A DNA stretch of 64,000 nt from Typha latifolia (taxonomy: Eukaryota; Streptophyta; Magnoliopsida; Poales; Typhaceae): the NCBI GenBank assembly GCA_019914945.1, contig CM034109.1, positions 5,766,001 through 5,830,000 on the forward strand. The letters run 5' to 3'. Below are positions 33,601 through 46,100 of the stretch, piece by piece. The first letter of the stretch is position 1, and every line of letters starts with the position of its first letter. The notes below the pieces were generated by a model that was not told where the DNA came from, ran no database searches, and worked only from the letters and a program-made list of their open reading frames with translations. The position numbers and the translations under genes are program-made.

Positions 33601-36600
33601 TCCTAGCTGGTCCTTAAATAAGAAACATCAACGCTATTTAGGGCTTCAAGATTGTTGAGCCTAGATAAACTTTAAAGTAATGACAATCTTTTCTCATGAC
33701 CTTTGTAGCTTTTACTCAACTTTAAACTACTTGAACATATTAGCTAGTCAATAGGTGAATAGATCACTCTACTTCCATCTAACTAAATAAAAAGTATACA
33801 TACTATTATATGCCCTTTGGATTGGTGGGGCAAGTCCTCTTAGCATTAAGGTTTTGAGTATCGGAATCATGATCGGTCATCTAAAAAAATGATATATATC
33901 GGTTGTACATCGATTGATATGGTATTAAAAAATAAAAGTTACTCACGTCTGAAGCCTAAACTAAAAAAAGTGAGCGAGTTGGATCTCGTAAATTTTTATG
34001 CTCATAAATTGTTATTACAAAAGTGAGATGAAGAGAGAGCTCTATCTCTCTCTCTCTCTTCATTGTTATTCTACAGGAGTAAGAAAATTGTAATTAAATA
34101 GTGGAAGATAAAGAGAGAAGAGAAATGGAAAAAGAAACACTCCCGCAAGTTCACCAGAATACAGAGTAGTCGGATATGCTATGTCAAGCGTGAGGGGTGG
34201 GAGGAGATTGTGTGTGTGTGTGAGAGAGAGAGAGTAAAAATTAAAAACTTGAAAAGAAGGCAGCTGGGATATCAATTAATATATCCCCCAGGTCAGGTAC
34301 ATTTAGATCAGATCCGAATCTTAAAAAATAAAAACTCATTTAAGCCAATAGGACTAATCCTTGATCCAATTGATATGGTCGAAACTGGTTGATACCAGTA
34401 TAGCTGCTTCCAAAATCGCAAATCGCTAAAACTAGGCATATTTCAGCCATTGTTTACATCTCTTTGAGTTGTTGGATTAGCCTATCTTGCCAGCCAAACT
34501 CTAGTGGAACTTTAGAAGAAATTGTGATTTATCATCTTTTGTACATCTAGACTTTGAATTACAAATCTTAACTCATTCCTCTTGGATATGATAATTTTAT
34601 GTAGTTAGTCTGGGCAAACTATCTAACTTTTGATTTCATAAGATTCTTTTCATATGTATAAACAAACTGTAAACTTTGTACTTTGAAGCAAATTTTATAC
34701 GTAAAACATGAGGTAAGTTAATTGCTTATTAGAAAATCTAATGTTCTATAACTTATTTTTTGTTTACAGTTTCTAAGAGTCTCTTTGGTGGACATAAAAG
34801 AAATGTAAATTCAGTTACCTGTTACATCTATCCTATAATCTGCTTACTTAATTGTTATTCACCATGTTTATCCTGCAGTGTTAATCGCTGTAAGAGAATG
34901 TTAGCTGAGATTGCTGTTAAGGCAGTTCTAGCAGTTGCAGATTTAGAGAGGAAAGATGTAAATCTGGATTTGATCAAAGTAGAAGGGAAGGTTGGAGGAA
35001 AGCTGGAGGATACTGAGCTTATCTATGGAATTGTTGTTGACAAGGATATGAGCCATCCTCAGATGCCGAAGAGAATAGAAGATGCAAAAATTGCTATTCT
35101 CACTTGCCCGTTTGAGCCACCGAAGCCAAAGACAAAGCATAAGGTTGACATTGACACTGTGGAGAAGTTCCAAACTCTGCGCCATCAAGAGCAGAAGTAC
35201 TTTGATGATATGGTTCAGAAATGCAAGGTAAAAATATTTGATGACACAGTTTTTCTGTTTAACAAAAGAACCATCTCTCTGTTGACTTGGTTCTTCCAGA
35301 GCAAACATTTGAATTCCACGGTAATGTTAGTTAAGTCTGTGTTCTTGAAATTTTACTAATTAACTTATTCTGTTTGCATACAGTCAACCTGATCTTTTAT
35401 GACTAATTTCTTCAGCTGTTTCTGAAATTTTGTATGTTAAATGACTTGTAGAGTGGTTAAATTCTTGTAGGACGATGTGATGCTAAATCATCATCATTTT
35501 TGCTATCTTACCCCCCTTCAAAATCCGTGTAGGATGTGGGCACGACTCTAGTGATCTGTCAATGGGGTTTTGATGACGAAGCAAATCATTTGTTGATGCA
35601 TAGGAATCTGCCGGCTGTTAGATGGGTTGGTGGTGTTGAGCTCGAGCTGATCGCAATTGCTACAGGTGTGGCTAGTACTTGGTTTTCTTTTTTTGGCAGT
35701 GAAAGAATTTGGAAGGCCAAACATCTTACATATAGTTGTATCTGCAGGTGGAAGAATAGTTCCGAGATTTCAAGAGTTGTCACCAGAAAAGCTAGGGAAG
35801 GTATGTCAGCCATAGTTCATGATTAAAAGGATAAATGTCAGCTTGAAATAAAGCATCTTTGATTTAGGTCTGAGTTCCTTTATACTGAGAGCTTCCAGAA
35901 AAAAATCTAGGAACATAGTATCTCATTTTCATATTATTAGCCATCTATTATTGAGATGAAACTTGATACAGTCTTGCAGCTTAAAATTAGAAGGTTCTCA
36001 GTTGGTAAATTTTCACACATTAAAAATTATGTATGATCTCTCTGCTTGATCTTAATATTATTGAGTAGATTAAGTATGAGGTTTTAAGCAAAGCTTATCT
36101 GGAACTGCTAGAATTGCTTCTACTTTTTGGATTTCTTATCCCTTCCATTAGGTAATGACTTGACACACATAGGAGTTAGGCATTATGACTGAATTGAAAT
36201 ACATTATTTGTTTCTTGCCTTGTTGTATTCAACAGTTGAACTTAGTTATGATTTTGTGGTTCTTCCTTGAGGTTCAGGGAATTATCTGAACATTTCTGAC
36301 ATAACTAATATTTACAATGCCTTCCATGTCATATTTTTAGTTCTTTCGCTCATTTTGAGAGAAATGTAATTCCTAAATCATGTGATGCTAGAGTGGAAAA
36401 ACATATTGAAATAGACATGCAATGCTAGTTGGAAAGCTCATTGCATTAGTAAAATTTATAGAGAAGAAAGGGGTTCATGGTGATTGGAGAAAATGCACTG
36501 CATACCTTTTGAAAAGGAGTTTTACAGGCTTTCTTTGATCCAGCCAATAGAGAGAAATGGACCTGATTCACCCTACATGATATTGCTCTCTGAAATGTGT

Positions 36601-39600
36601 TTCCTTTCGTTCCTTTTGGTTGCTTATTAGGAATAGAATGTGGTTTATTAGTAGTCTTAAGAGCCTAATGGGGCCTATATTTGTCTCTTTTTTTTCTTAA
36701 GATGATAAATGTTTAATTTGGAGTGCTTCTAATCCACGGTTTGGAGCGACATGTTTTTCTTTTCCTTCTGAAGAATACCGACTTTAGTGGGAACCAGCCT
36801 GAATTAGGCAACAGACTGATATTGGACTAGGCTATGCCCACGTATCACTCATGGCGTCCTATTTTGGGTCATTTCAAGTTGATTCAAATCAATGTTATTT
36901 GAAATGTTTCAAGACAACCCACTACAGCAAATTTGGGCACGGAATAAAGACTTGAATAGGGAGAATTATGAGTGAGAAAGGAAAGACTGCAGAAGCAAGC
37001 TTGCTTTGGGCCAGCCAAGTCATGGGCAACAATGGTATGGATGGATTAAGGGCCTTGCATCACAAGGCAGCTGTTTTGACAATATGAACAAACTAGTGCG
37101 ACGATGATTCTTAGGGGTGTGGTGGTTCAAGGAAAGAGATAATGATAAAGGGGGAATCCCTAACATCACACCTAGAGAAATCGACAAATGGTTGGTAGAG
37201 AATGGGGGTTAGTCAACACCCAGAAGTGGGAGAAATCAATAGTCGTACATGTATTGCAATGATGCAGTTCTTACTGAATTGGTGGTTCTTACTGATTGTT
37301 AGAGGAAGAGGGCAGATAAAGATGGGAAAGCCTTAACTTCAAATCTTTAAATGCAAGGGGAAGTGCCTAATGTTGGTTAGAGAATAGGAAATGTGGGGGA
37401 TCAATTGCCGGTTGTTGCCTTTCAGTTAATACCTGATGTTTTATTTAGTCCTTATTTTTGGAATTTTCTTTTATTCTGCCCATTTATGTTTGCAATAACC
37501 TAAGCGGGCATCAAGTTATCTCACCATGCTACAGTTGGGAGGTATGATATCAATTCTTAATTGTTTTGGTTAAAAGATCTAGGGATCGTCAATGACATTT
37601 AATAGCAACAATTCTTATGTGATAGGTGGCTGCATATGTCCTCTTGCTAACTCTATAGCGTAGTAAAATGAGTATGTAGTAATTGAAGAGGAGCCCCAAA
37701 AAGGAATAAGAAAAATGAAGTTGAAAAACTTATTTAAGACCTGCTTATGTCTGAACTATGACATAGTTACCATGGTTTGAAGTTCCTGTCTCAATTTTGG
37801 TCCTGGGAGAAAAGGAGACATGTTAGAGACCTGATTGTTGTAGTTTTGGTCTATTTGTAACATAAAAGACTCAAATATATCTAAACAGTACCGAAAAGTT
37901 GAGAAACAGAAGTTAAATAAAATAACGAAAACATTATAAAGACTCATATAGCATGATGTTAAGATATTGCTAGTATAAGGCCAATATACTGAGATGAGAA
38001 GAGGAAAGTTGTGTTCATAAGGAGAGAACGAGATGTGTTTGCAGTATCAAGTTATTTGCATTTGTGTTGAGGACAAGATTGTAGATTCTACTCTATGATT
38101 GTCAAGTATTATAATTAGTGATTTCTCATAAATGCTGAAATTGTTCTTGAATTATTCTTATCCTTTATGAAGGGTGTTAATGTTTAAAATAAAAATATAT
38201 GCAGGTTCCGTAAAGCTTTATTTATATGCAGATTTGAGTATGCATAGATTCTCGTTTTTGTTTTGTCTTCTTGTCATATCTTGAAGATTTATGAGACCTA
38301 AATATTTGTAGAATATATTTTTATACTTGAGGGAAGACGCAGCGAAGCATACAGGTTTACGTAGCCTTCTTTATAGATTCTTTTCATTATCATTTGTGTT
38401 ACGTACATATAGTGAAGTTGAGTTCGACTTCCTTTGTGATTTCATTATATTGATGTCGTATTTGAACCAAGGTTCCCCAGATCGGGATTGAGATCGGGAT
38501 CGGCCTTTCAAAAAAATAATACGTCTCGACCGGATTGGCCGTATTGGTCGTCCAGATTAGATTAGACTTTTCTAGTTACATAAAATTTTAAATATTATTT
38601 AAAAATTTAGGAAAATTTAAAAAAATTAGAAAACATAACAAAAGGATAAGAAAATAATAATTATTCACATATGAACCCTAAAAATTAAAAAAGTACTTAC
38701 TTAAAAGTCAAAATTTTGATGACTACCGAGCTGGCTCAAGTAAATCCTTATGGTAGTCGCTATCATAGTTACCAAAATTTTATAAATAATGATGTCTAGG
38801 GCCTGGTGCTCTAAATAGTGATTGTATCATATCATTCATATTAAATAAATCTTGTTGTCTCTTAGAAGGATAATAATCAATATGTGGATATTGTGTCTAA
38901 AGATATTGAGGATACTGAGAATACTAAGGAAGATAATAAATAGCATATGGATATTGTGATTGCTCCAAATAATGAATATTTGATGAACTATAATCATAGG
39001 AAATAATATCCTGATAATGAAGTCGTTGATATGCATATACATCCCTAATTTTTCTATCGTCTATCTCTATGCTTTTTTGACTTCCCTTAGCAAAAAAGGG
39101 ACGATCTCACTACAGGCATATTATTAGGATCAGCAGGGTTATTGCTAGCACTAATAACTATACTATCTTTCGTTGCCAAACAATTCAAACTAGCCTCTGC
39201 TCTAATTATGATCTCCCCTAATATCTTATCTAACCATGGGTATCTCTATTATCTAATAATTTATCCTCCACTTCTCTAATCTGTGGAGTCAAGGTGTCCT
39301 CTTCATAAAAAAAATGTTTTAAATCAATCAGGCAATCAGCTAATCGTTTTTTGTATTCCTTTTTAAATTTCTCTTCCCCAATCTTATATTATAATGATAG
39401 AAAACTAATTTATTTAATCTCTCCATTGTTAATCGATTACGTGTTTTGGTGTAGGTTAAAGAGAAGGTAGTCTAATTTTTTTCACACTGTGATGAAGATA
39501 TAATTTGACTTAAGATCTTTTTTGCTATTGGTGTTAAATTTGATGCCTCATTCCATCCATAAATGGATTACCATTTAGCTAGACTGTATAAAATATAGTT

Positions 39601-40235
39601 ACAACAATCTTAACAAGTATGAAATTAGCCGCTCTCAATCTATATTTCTCTATCTGAAATATATTATTGAATATATTTTGAAAGAAATTGATTATTTTGA
39701 AATTTAAAATAAATAATAATAAAATTATTTAATTAAATAATAACTCACTTCTCTATTGTAAAAAATTTGTTTATGAATATCAGGTTCTAGTTTACTAATT
39801 ATTTTTCTAACTCCTAGCAAGATTTCAGTATCATTATTGACATTTTTAGAGAATTGAAATCTTGGATTAAAAAAATATCTCGCAGAAATTTGTAATTAAA
39901 AATTTGTAAGCATTCAAACTTCAAAATATTTAAATAAAAGCAAATTAATAAACTAATGCTTACCAGCAGCGTGTATATCTTTATGTAGTTGTTTGTTCCA
40001 TCAATGAAAAATATAATTAACACCTTTAAAATAAGCAGTAGCATTCATGGACTTTAAAAATATTGCCTCCATGCCTGAGTATACTAGAAAATTAATTATA
40101 TTTTTTCTGTTCTGTGTAATTTACCCATCACACATCAGCAATGAAGCACGGACACGGACACGACACGATACGGACACGGCGACACGGCAAATTTTGAAAA
40201 TATAGGACACGGACACGGCATAGGACACGGCGAAA

Positions 40236-40274
<39 letters not shown>

Positions 40275-43078
40275 AATAAATAAATAAAATAAAAAATTAT
40301 CTAAAGTAAAAATTTGCAATCTAGTAGTGTTAAATATACATCAAGCTATAAGAACTAAGAAGTATCATTCAAAAAGAAGTACACATCAAGCTGTAAGAAC
40401 TAATTTAAAGATAATAACAAAATTGAAAGACAATCAAATGCCTCATTGCCTTCATCAACAAAACATGTCCTACTATCCAAGTAACTGAGTTCCACAAAAG
40501 TTTAAAAACTAACAATCATTACAAAATAGCAACATAAGGTAGATCATTCATCTTCAACTGCCTCGTTGCCTTCATCAACAAACATTATAGTCTCTAAATC
40601 CGGTTCATCAATTGAGAGATCAGCAAACTCCAACATTCCTGCACCATTAAAGGAATCATAAGAATCTCCTCCAACATCCCACATCTTGGTCTCCTCTCTT
40701 AAATAATCTGGAGACCTCCTTGATAGAAGGCGAAGATTAGTATGCACATATACTAAATCTTCAGCTCTTTGTGGAGTTATCTTGTTCCTTTTCAATGAAT
40801 GGATGAAAGAATAAGTGCTCCAGTTCCTCTCACAACCTGAAGAAGAGCAAGGCTGCCCAAGTAACCTAAGTGCTAAATTCTGAAGAATAGGAGCAGAAGC
40901 ACCATGAGCAACCCACCACATGTTTGGATCAAACTCATTTCTATCTGCTATTGAATCATACTCAGTAAAACTTTTGGTTGATGTGGAGAAACTAGTATAC
41001 TCTTGGTATGCCATTTTTCGTTCTTCTGCATTTGGAAATAACCTTTTAAGCATTTGTTTCTCATATTAGAAATTTCCAAATCCTTATGCGGTGGTACACG
41101 ATTTGGAAACAATAACAATGATGAGCTATAATACCTATTAACATAATCATATAATTAGTAAACAATAACAATGAAAGAACAATAAAACTTTTAATCATAA
41201 GATAGAAATTAAATTAACCTTGGATTCAAAGAATGTGCTAAGCAATGTAATGGTGTATTGCTTTTATCCCATCTATCTACTAGGATCTTATGCACCACTG
41301 AATAAAAAATAGATTCATTGCCTTCTTTCTTGTTTTCATACATAAATATGATTGTATTCACCTTTTCAATCATTGTATCCCACATTTCATATATCAAATG
41401 TAAGCATGGTTTATCTGTGTCTGCAACCCGTAGCATACTGTATATAGGCTCTGTGAAAGCAAGTATATATTCAATTTTATCCCACCAAATGTCATCAAGG
41501 ACTTTATCTTTGATAAACTGTGCTTTGCCAATATCATCTTTCCTATAAGAACTCCATTTATCACTGATTACCATTGATTGAAGACCCTTCTTGATCTTTC
41601 TAAATCTTTTCAACATTATAATCACCGAAGCAAACCGAGTCTCCGCAATAGCAAGCAATTTTAAGTTGACAAATTCATTAAAAATAGCCAACCTCATTGA
41701 ATGCTGCATGATGAAATTTTTTATGCACATTACATCCCCTGCAATTACTGAAATCCAGCTACACTCATCAAACACAATCTCATTTGCCTCGGTGTTTTTT
41801 GCTGCACATATGTTCTTCAAAGCTAGGTTGAGAGTGTGAACTACACATGGAGTCCAAAAAATGTGAGAAAACCTTGCTTCAAGAAGCATCCCTGCTGCCT
41901 TACAAACAGGTGCATTATCTGTAACTACTTGGACTACATTATGAGGTCCAACCTCTTCAATGATTTTAATGATCAAATTAGAGATAAAAAATTTGTCTTT
42001 ATATTCTCCTTCACAATTCACAGCTCTTAAGAACATAAGCCCACTCTCAGTCACCGCTAAAAAATTTATAAGCGGTCTCCTCTGTGCATCAGTCCAACCA
42101 TCACATACAATACTCACCCCTTTTTCTCCCCATGTGCTTCTAATAGGGTTTAGCAACATTTCAATATTTGCTCTCTCTTGTTGAAGTAGTGTAGTTCTCA
42201 ACATATTGTAGCCAGGGGGCACAAATCCAGAAATATTATTATTTGTTTGTAAATTGAAAGGCTCTAACATAGTGAGGGTTTCTTGCCGATGAAAAGGCAA
42301 CCCCGACTGAATAAAACATTCTTGCAATCTCACAATATAATTGATTGCAAGCACCAGAATTAAATGACTTCTCAATAGGTGTCATTCCTGTTGCTCTTTT
42401 TTTTCTTGATGTCCCTCCCATATCAAAACCTACACCTCCAACTGAGCTACTAGAAGATGCCGCTTGTCCAAATTTTGGCAAAGGAATTTGTTTAGGCATC
42501 GAATTTTTAATTCTCATCTCGGCAATATCAACAATCCTTTTCATTTCCATAACATGTTCACTACTCACCTTTGGACAACCTCTAATTCCATGCCCACTAA
42601 TTTTCAGCAAATGAGCCTTTACTCTATAATATGATCCCTTGTAGACTTGTTGACAATAATTGCATCTAAAATTATGATTTCCTCCGCCTTCTCCCAATTT
42701 CTCCATCTTAGTAACATATCTCCACAAGGGAGCATTATCATCCACAGACGATACAGTATTTTGACTAGAATCAGAATTATTTTCAGTATTCATTTTTCTT
42801 CAATCGCAATAAAACTACATTAGTAAAGAGATATGTATTAGCAGATTAACAATTTAATAGACAGAGATTAAAGAAGCTTTAATATAATTTAACAATTTAA
42901 TAACAGAGGCAGCGAGAGAGAATGAGAGAGAGAGAGACAGTGAGACAGAGAGAGAATGAGAGAGAGAGAGACAGTGAGACAGAGAGAATGAGAGAGAGAG
43001 AGACAGTGAGACAGAGAGAATGAGACATCGAGAGAGAATGAGAGATTGAGGGAGGAAGAGACAGTGAGAGCGAGAGAG

Positions 43079-43112
<34 letters not shown>

Positions 43113-46100
43113 TGAGACAAAGAGAGAATGAGAGAAAGAGAGGGAGGAAGAGATAGAGACAGAGAGAGATAATGAGAGAGAGGGAGGGAGAGAGGGAGGG
43201 AGGAAGAGAGAGAGAGAGAGAAAGACAGCGTGAGAGTGAGACAGCGAGAGAGAGCGAGAATGAGAGATTGGGAGAGGAGGAAGAGACAGAGAGAGACAGA
43301 GAGAGAGTGAGAGAGACAGAGAATGAGAGAGGGAGGAAGATACGGGGAGAGAGACATAGACAGGGAGGGAGAGACAGAAAATGTGAGAGAGTGAGACATC
43401 GAGAGAGTGAGACAGCGAGAGAGCGAGAGAGAGAGAGGGAGGGAGGAAGAGACAGAGAATGTGAGAGAGAGAGAGGGAGGGAGGAAGATACAGGGAGAGA
43501 GAGACAGAGACAGGGAGGGCATGGAGGGAGGGAGTGAGGAAGAGACGGAGAGAGAGAGAGAGAGACAGGGAGAGAGAAGAACCTGCGTCCTCGCCGTGCT
43601 CAGCTCGCCGCACTCGCTCCGTCGGCCGTCGCACTCGCTCAGCTGCTCGTCGCTCGGTAGCTGCTCGAGGGTTTTAGGGCTTCGATCGCTCAACAGTGAA
43701 GGTAAGGTTTTATTATCGGGTTTGGATTCGGGTTGATAACATTCGATCGAACCCCGACCCGACCCGTTAAACAATATCTAAAATACCGCCCGTGTCCCCG
43801 CCCGTGTCCCAACAGTGTCCGATTTTCTTTTTATTTTATTTTTTTAGGAAACTCTGGACACATGTCGGACACGTGTCCCACGCGTGTCCGTGTCCGACAC
43901 GTGTCGGACACGGACACCTCTTCCTGGGAGAGGTGTCGGTGCTTCATTGCACATCAGTGTATAATTAAATTCATCATAATACTTTTAAAAGTCTCAATAT
44001 AAGTGTGAAGCTCATCTACATCTGAGTCAAAATATTTAATAGCAATATCTTTTAAACTAGAAGACGGGATACTAGATCTTACTGATTGTATAGCTTCCAC
44101 TATGGTGTGATAATAAAGACTATTAGCTACATTGAAAGTAATATTATTGTAGAAGAAAAATTTAGAGATAACCCTACTAATATATTTCTTTACATACTTT
44201 ATTCCTTTGAGAGTTGTCTTGGTAGTAGTCTGTGTACGACCCATTTTTTCTGATGATACATATTTATTGGCCTAATATTTTCAAATTTCGCTGTAAAGCC
44301 CGTAACACCAGGAGTCCTAGAACTGTTGCCCCCCCGTGTTCTCTTTCTCCTTGCATATGAACTGATTTAGATATTTGAAAGCTACCACCATTGCTTCTTC
44401 TCATCTTCTCACCGCTTTGTGTATTTCTATTTTCTTTCATTGCCATCTTCATCTATCTCTCCTCATCATCCTCCCTACTTTGCTTACTACTATCATCATT
44501 AATGTTTTCATAGTCATGTATTAATTCTTGACAAATCATTGAGTCTCTTCTTTGTACAGTTTGTTTATCATTCTTTTTGCTTATTAGATGGGCCTTTCTC
44601 TTTTATCTTCCAAACTAACTTATTTGCAAGCTGCTACATTTTCTTGTCTTCCAATCAAATATTCTTTCAGACAGCAGACACCATCACTTATTTCCTTTTT
44701 ACACCAATTGGATTAGACATGCTATATGTCTTAGCTAATAGAGATGCAATGGTGCCGGCCAATGTTGGTATTTTATGACTTTTCTTTTGGAAGCATTTTG
44801 ATTTTAATGTAAACACCTAAAGAGAGATCAAATTAAAAATATAATTCAGAAAAAATTTAATCTCAAATTCAGCAAATATTTAATCTCAATTTTCAACAAA
44901 TTTTTATTCACAATTTCAGCAAATTAAATAATTTAGTAAATATTTAATCTCAAATTCAACAAATTAAATAACTCAGCAAATATTTAATCTCAATTTCAGC
45001 AAATTAAGTAATTCAGTAAATATTTAATCTCAATTTCAGCAAATTAAGTAATTCAGTAAATATTTAATCTCAATTTCAGCAAATTAAATAATTCAGAAGA
45101 TATTTAATCATAATTTCAGAAAATTAAATAATTCAGCAAAGAATAATTTGGATTCCGGAAAGTTATTACGTGAAAAAAAAAATCAGGAATTGAAGGAGAG
45201 AGAAGAAAAAGAAGAGATTAGACAGAACAAAACCAAAAGAAAAAAAAAACTTCTACTGACTTTCACTGAAAAGAAGAAGAGATTAGAGAGAGAAAGAAAA
45301 CAAAAAAAATGATAAATTATAGTGCAGTGAAGAAGAAAAAGAGAGAGAGAGTGAAAGAAATTAAAAAACTGAGAGAAATAAGATATAAAGAAATAAAATT
45401 AAAAAATTATATGCCAGAGTTTGTCGGAGTTTGCTGGAGTTAGATTTGCGTTGCCTGAGATCGCTGGAGCTAGATCTCTCTATTAGAATTCATGATTATG
45501 GTAAGAAGAAAAATAGAGAACGAGAGAGAGTGAGAAGAAAAGGTGAAAGAGAGAGAGAGAGTTCTGGGTCCCCGGGTCAGATTCATTATGGATCTGGCCT
45601 GGTTTAACCAAAACCCGCCTATCCAGCGAACCTTGATTTGAACCCCTGGTAGTATTGTTTGGGTCAGAAGTTGTCCATTTTCCTAAAATAATGAAGAGTC
45701 GAGTTAGTAGGTTTAGGTCAATTGATTTGAAGAATACTCAAAGTTGCTTCAGAAAATATCTCTGTCAATGTTTTATTATCTGTCATTAATTAAATTGTAT
45801 AGCTTTCATTGGTGCTTCGGCAAAATTACCTAACTTTATCACATGAGATATTTCATATTTTAGTTACCATAATAACTTAAGCATTGATGTGGTTCAAGAT
45901 AGCTTCTTATTTTTTATGCACAAATGATACAATATGCTTGTTACTTTTCTGAAGGGACTTGTCCTTTGTTTGCTGTTCTTAACCAGGCTGGATTAGTTAG
46001 AGAGAAGTCTTTTGGAACCACAAAAGATCGTATGTTGTACATTGAACAGTGTGCAAATTCCAGGGCCGTGACAATTTTTATCCGTGGTGGTATGTTCACA

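Larger units (their letters stand above)
40139..43949 (-). mobile_element. Inner hAT transposon nested in the outer hAT
   Basis: This 3811-bp element has ends CAATGAAGCACGGACAC and, inverted at the right, CAATGAAGCACCGACAC (16 of 17 match). It is flanked by identical 8-bp duplications CACATCAG. Both subterminal zones (40148-40235 and 43790-43930) are packed with GGACACGG / CCGTGTCC words in both orientations, the kind of arrays hAT transposases bind. A minus-strand transposase remnant occupies 40544-42793. A 690-bp GA-rich tract separates its start from the right end. TIRs and duplication are far better kept than in the outer element, so it arrived later. Confidence 0.95.
38468..45635 (-). 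mobile_element. Outer hAT-type DNA transposon (inactive), host of a nested hAT
   Basis: This 7168-bp interval starts CAAGGTTCCCCAGAT and ends with the reverse complement of CAAGGTTCGCTGGAT (12 of 15 bases match). It is flanked by perfect 8-bp duplications ATTTGAAC (38460-38467, 45636-45643). Without the inner element and its extra duplication it would be about 3.35 kb. Minus-strand fossils of a hAT transposase lie on both sides of the inner insertion. The whole sits in CCT5 intron 5, antisense to the gene. TSD length, TIRs and coding fossils together make the hAT assignment strong. Confidence 0.88.

Noticed and set aside
42854..43774. Long Ser/Leu-rich and Arg/Glu-rich reading frames
   Set aside because: They are products of the GA/CT simple repeat and have no domain or codon signal of a gene.
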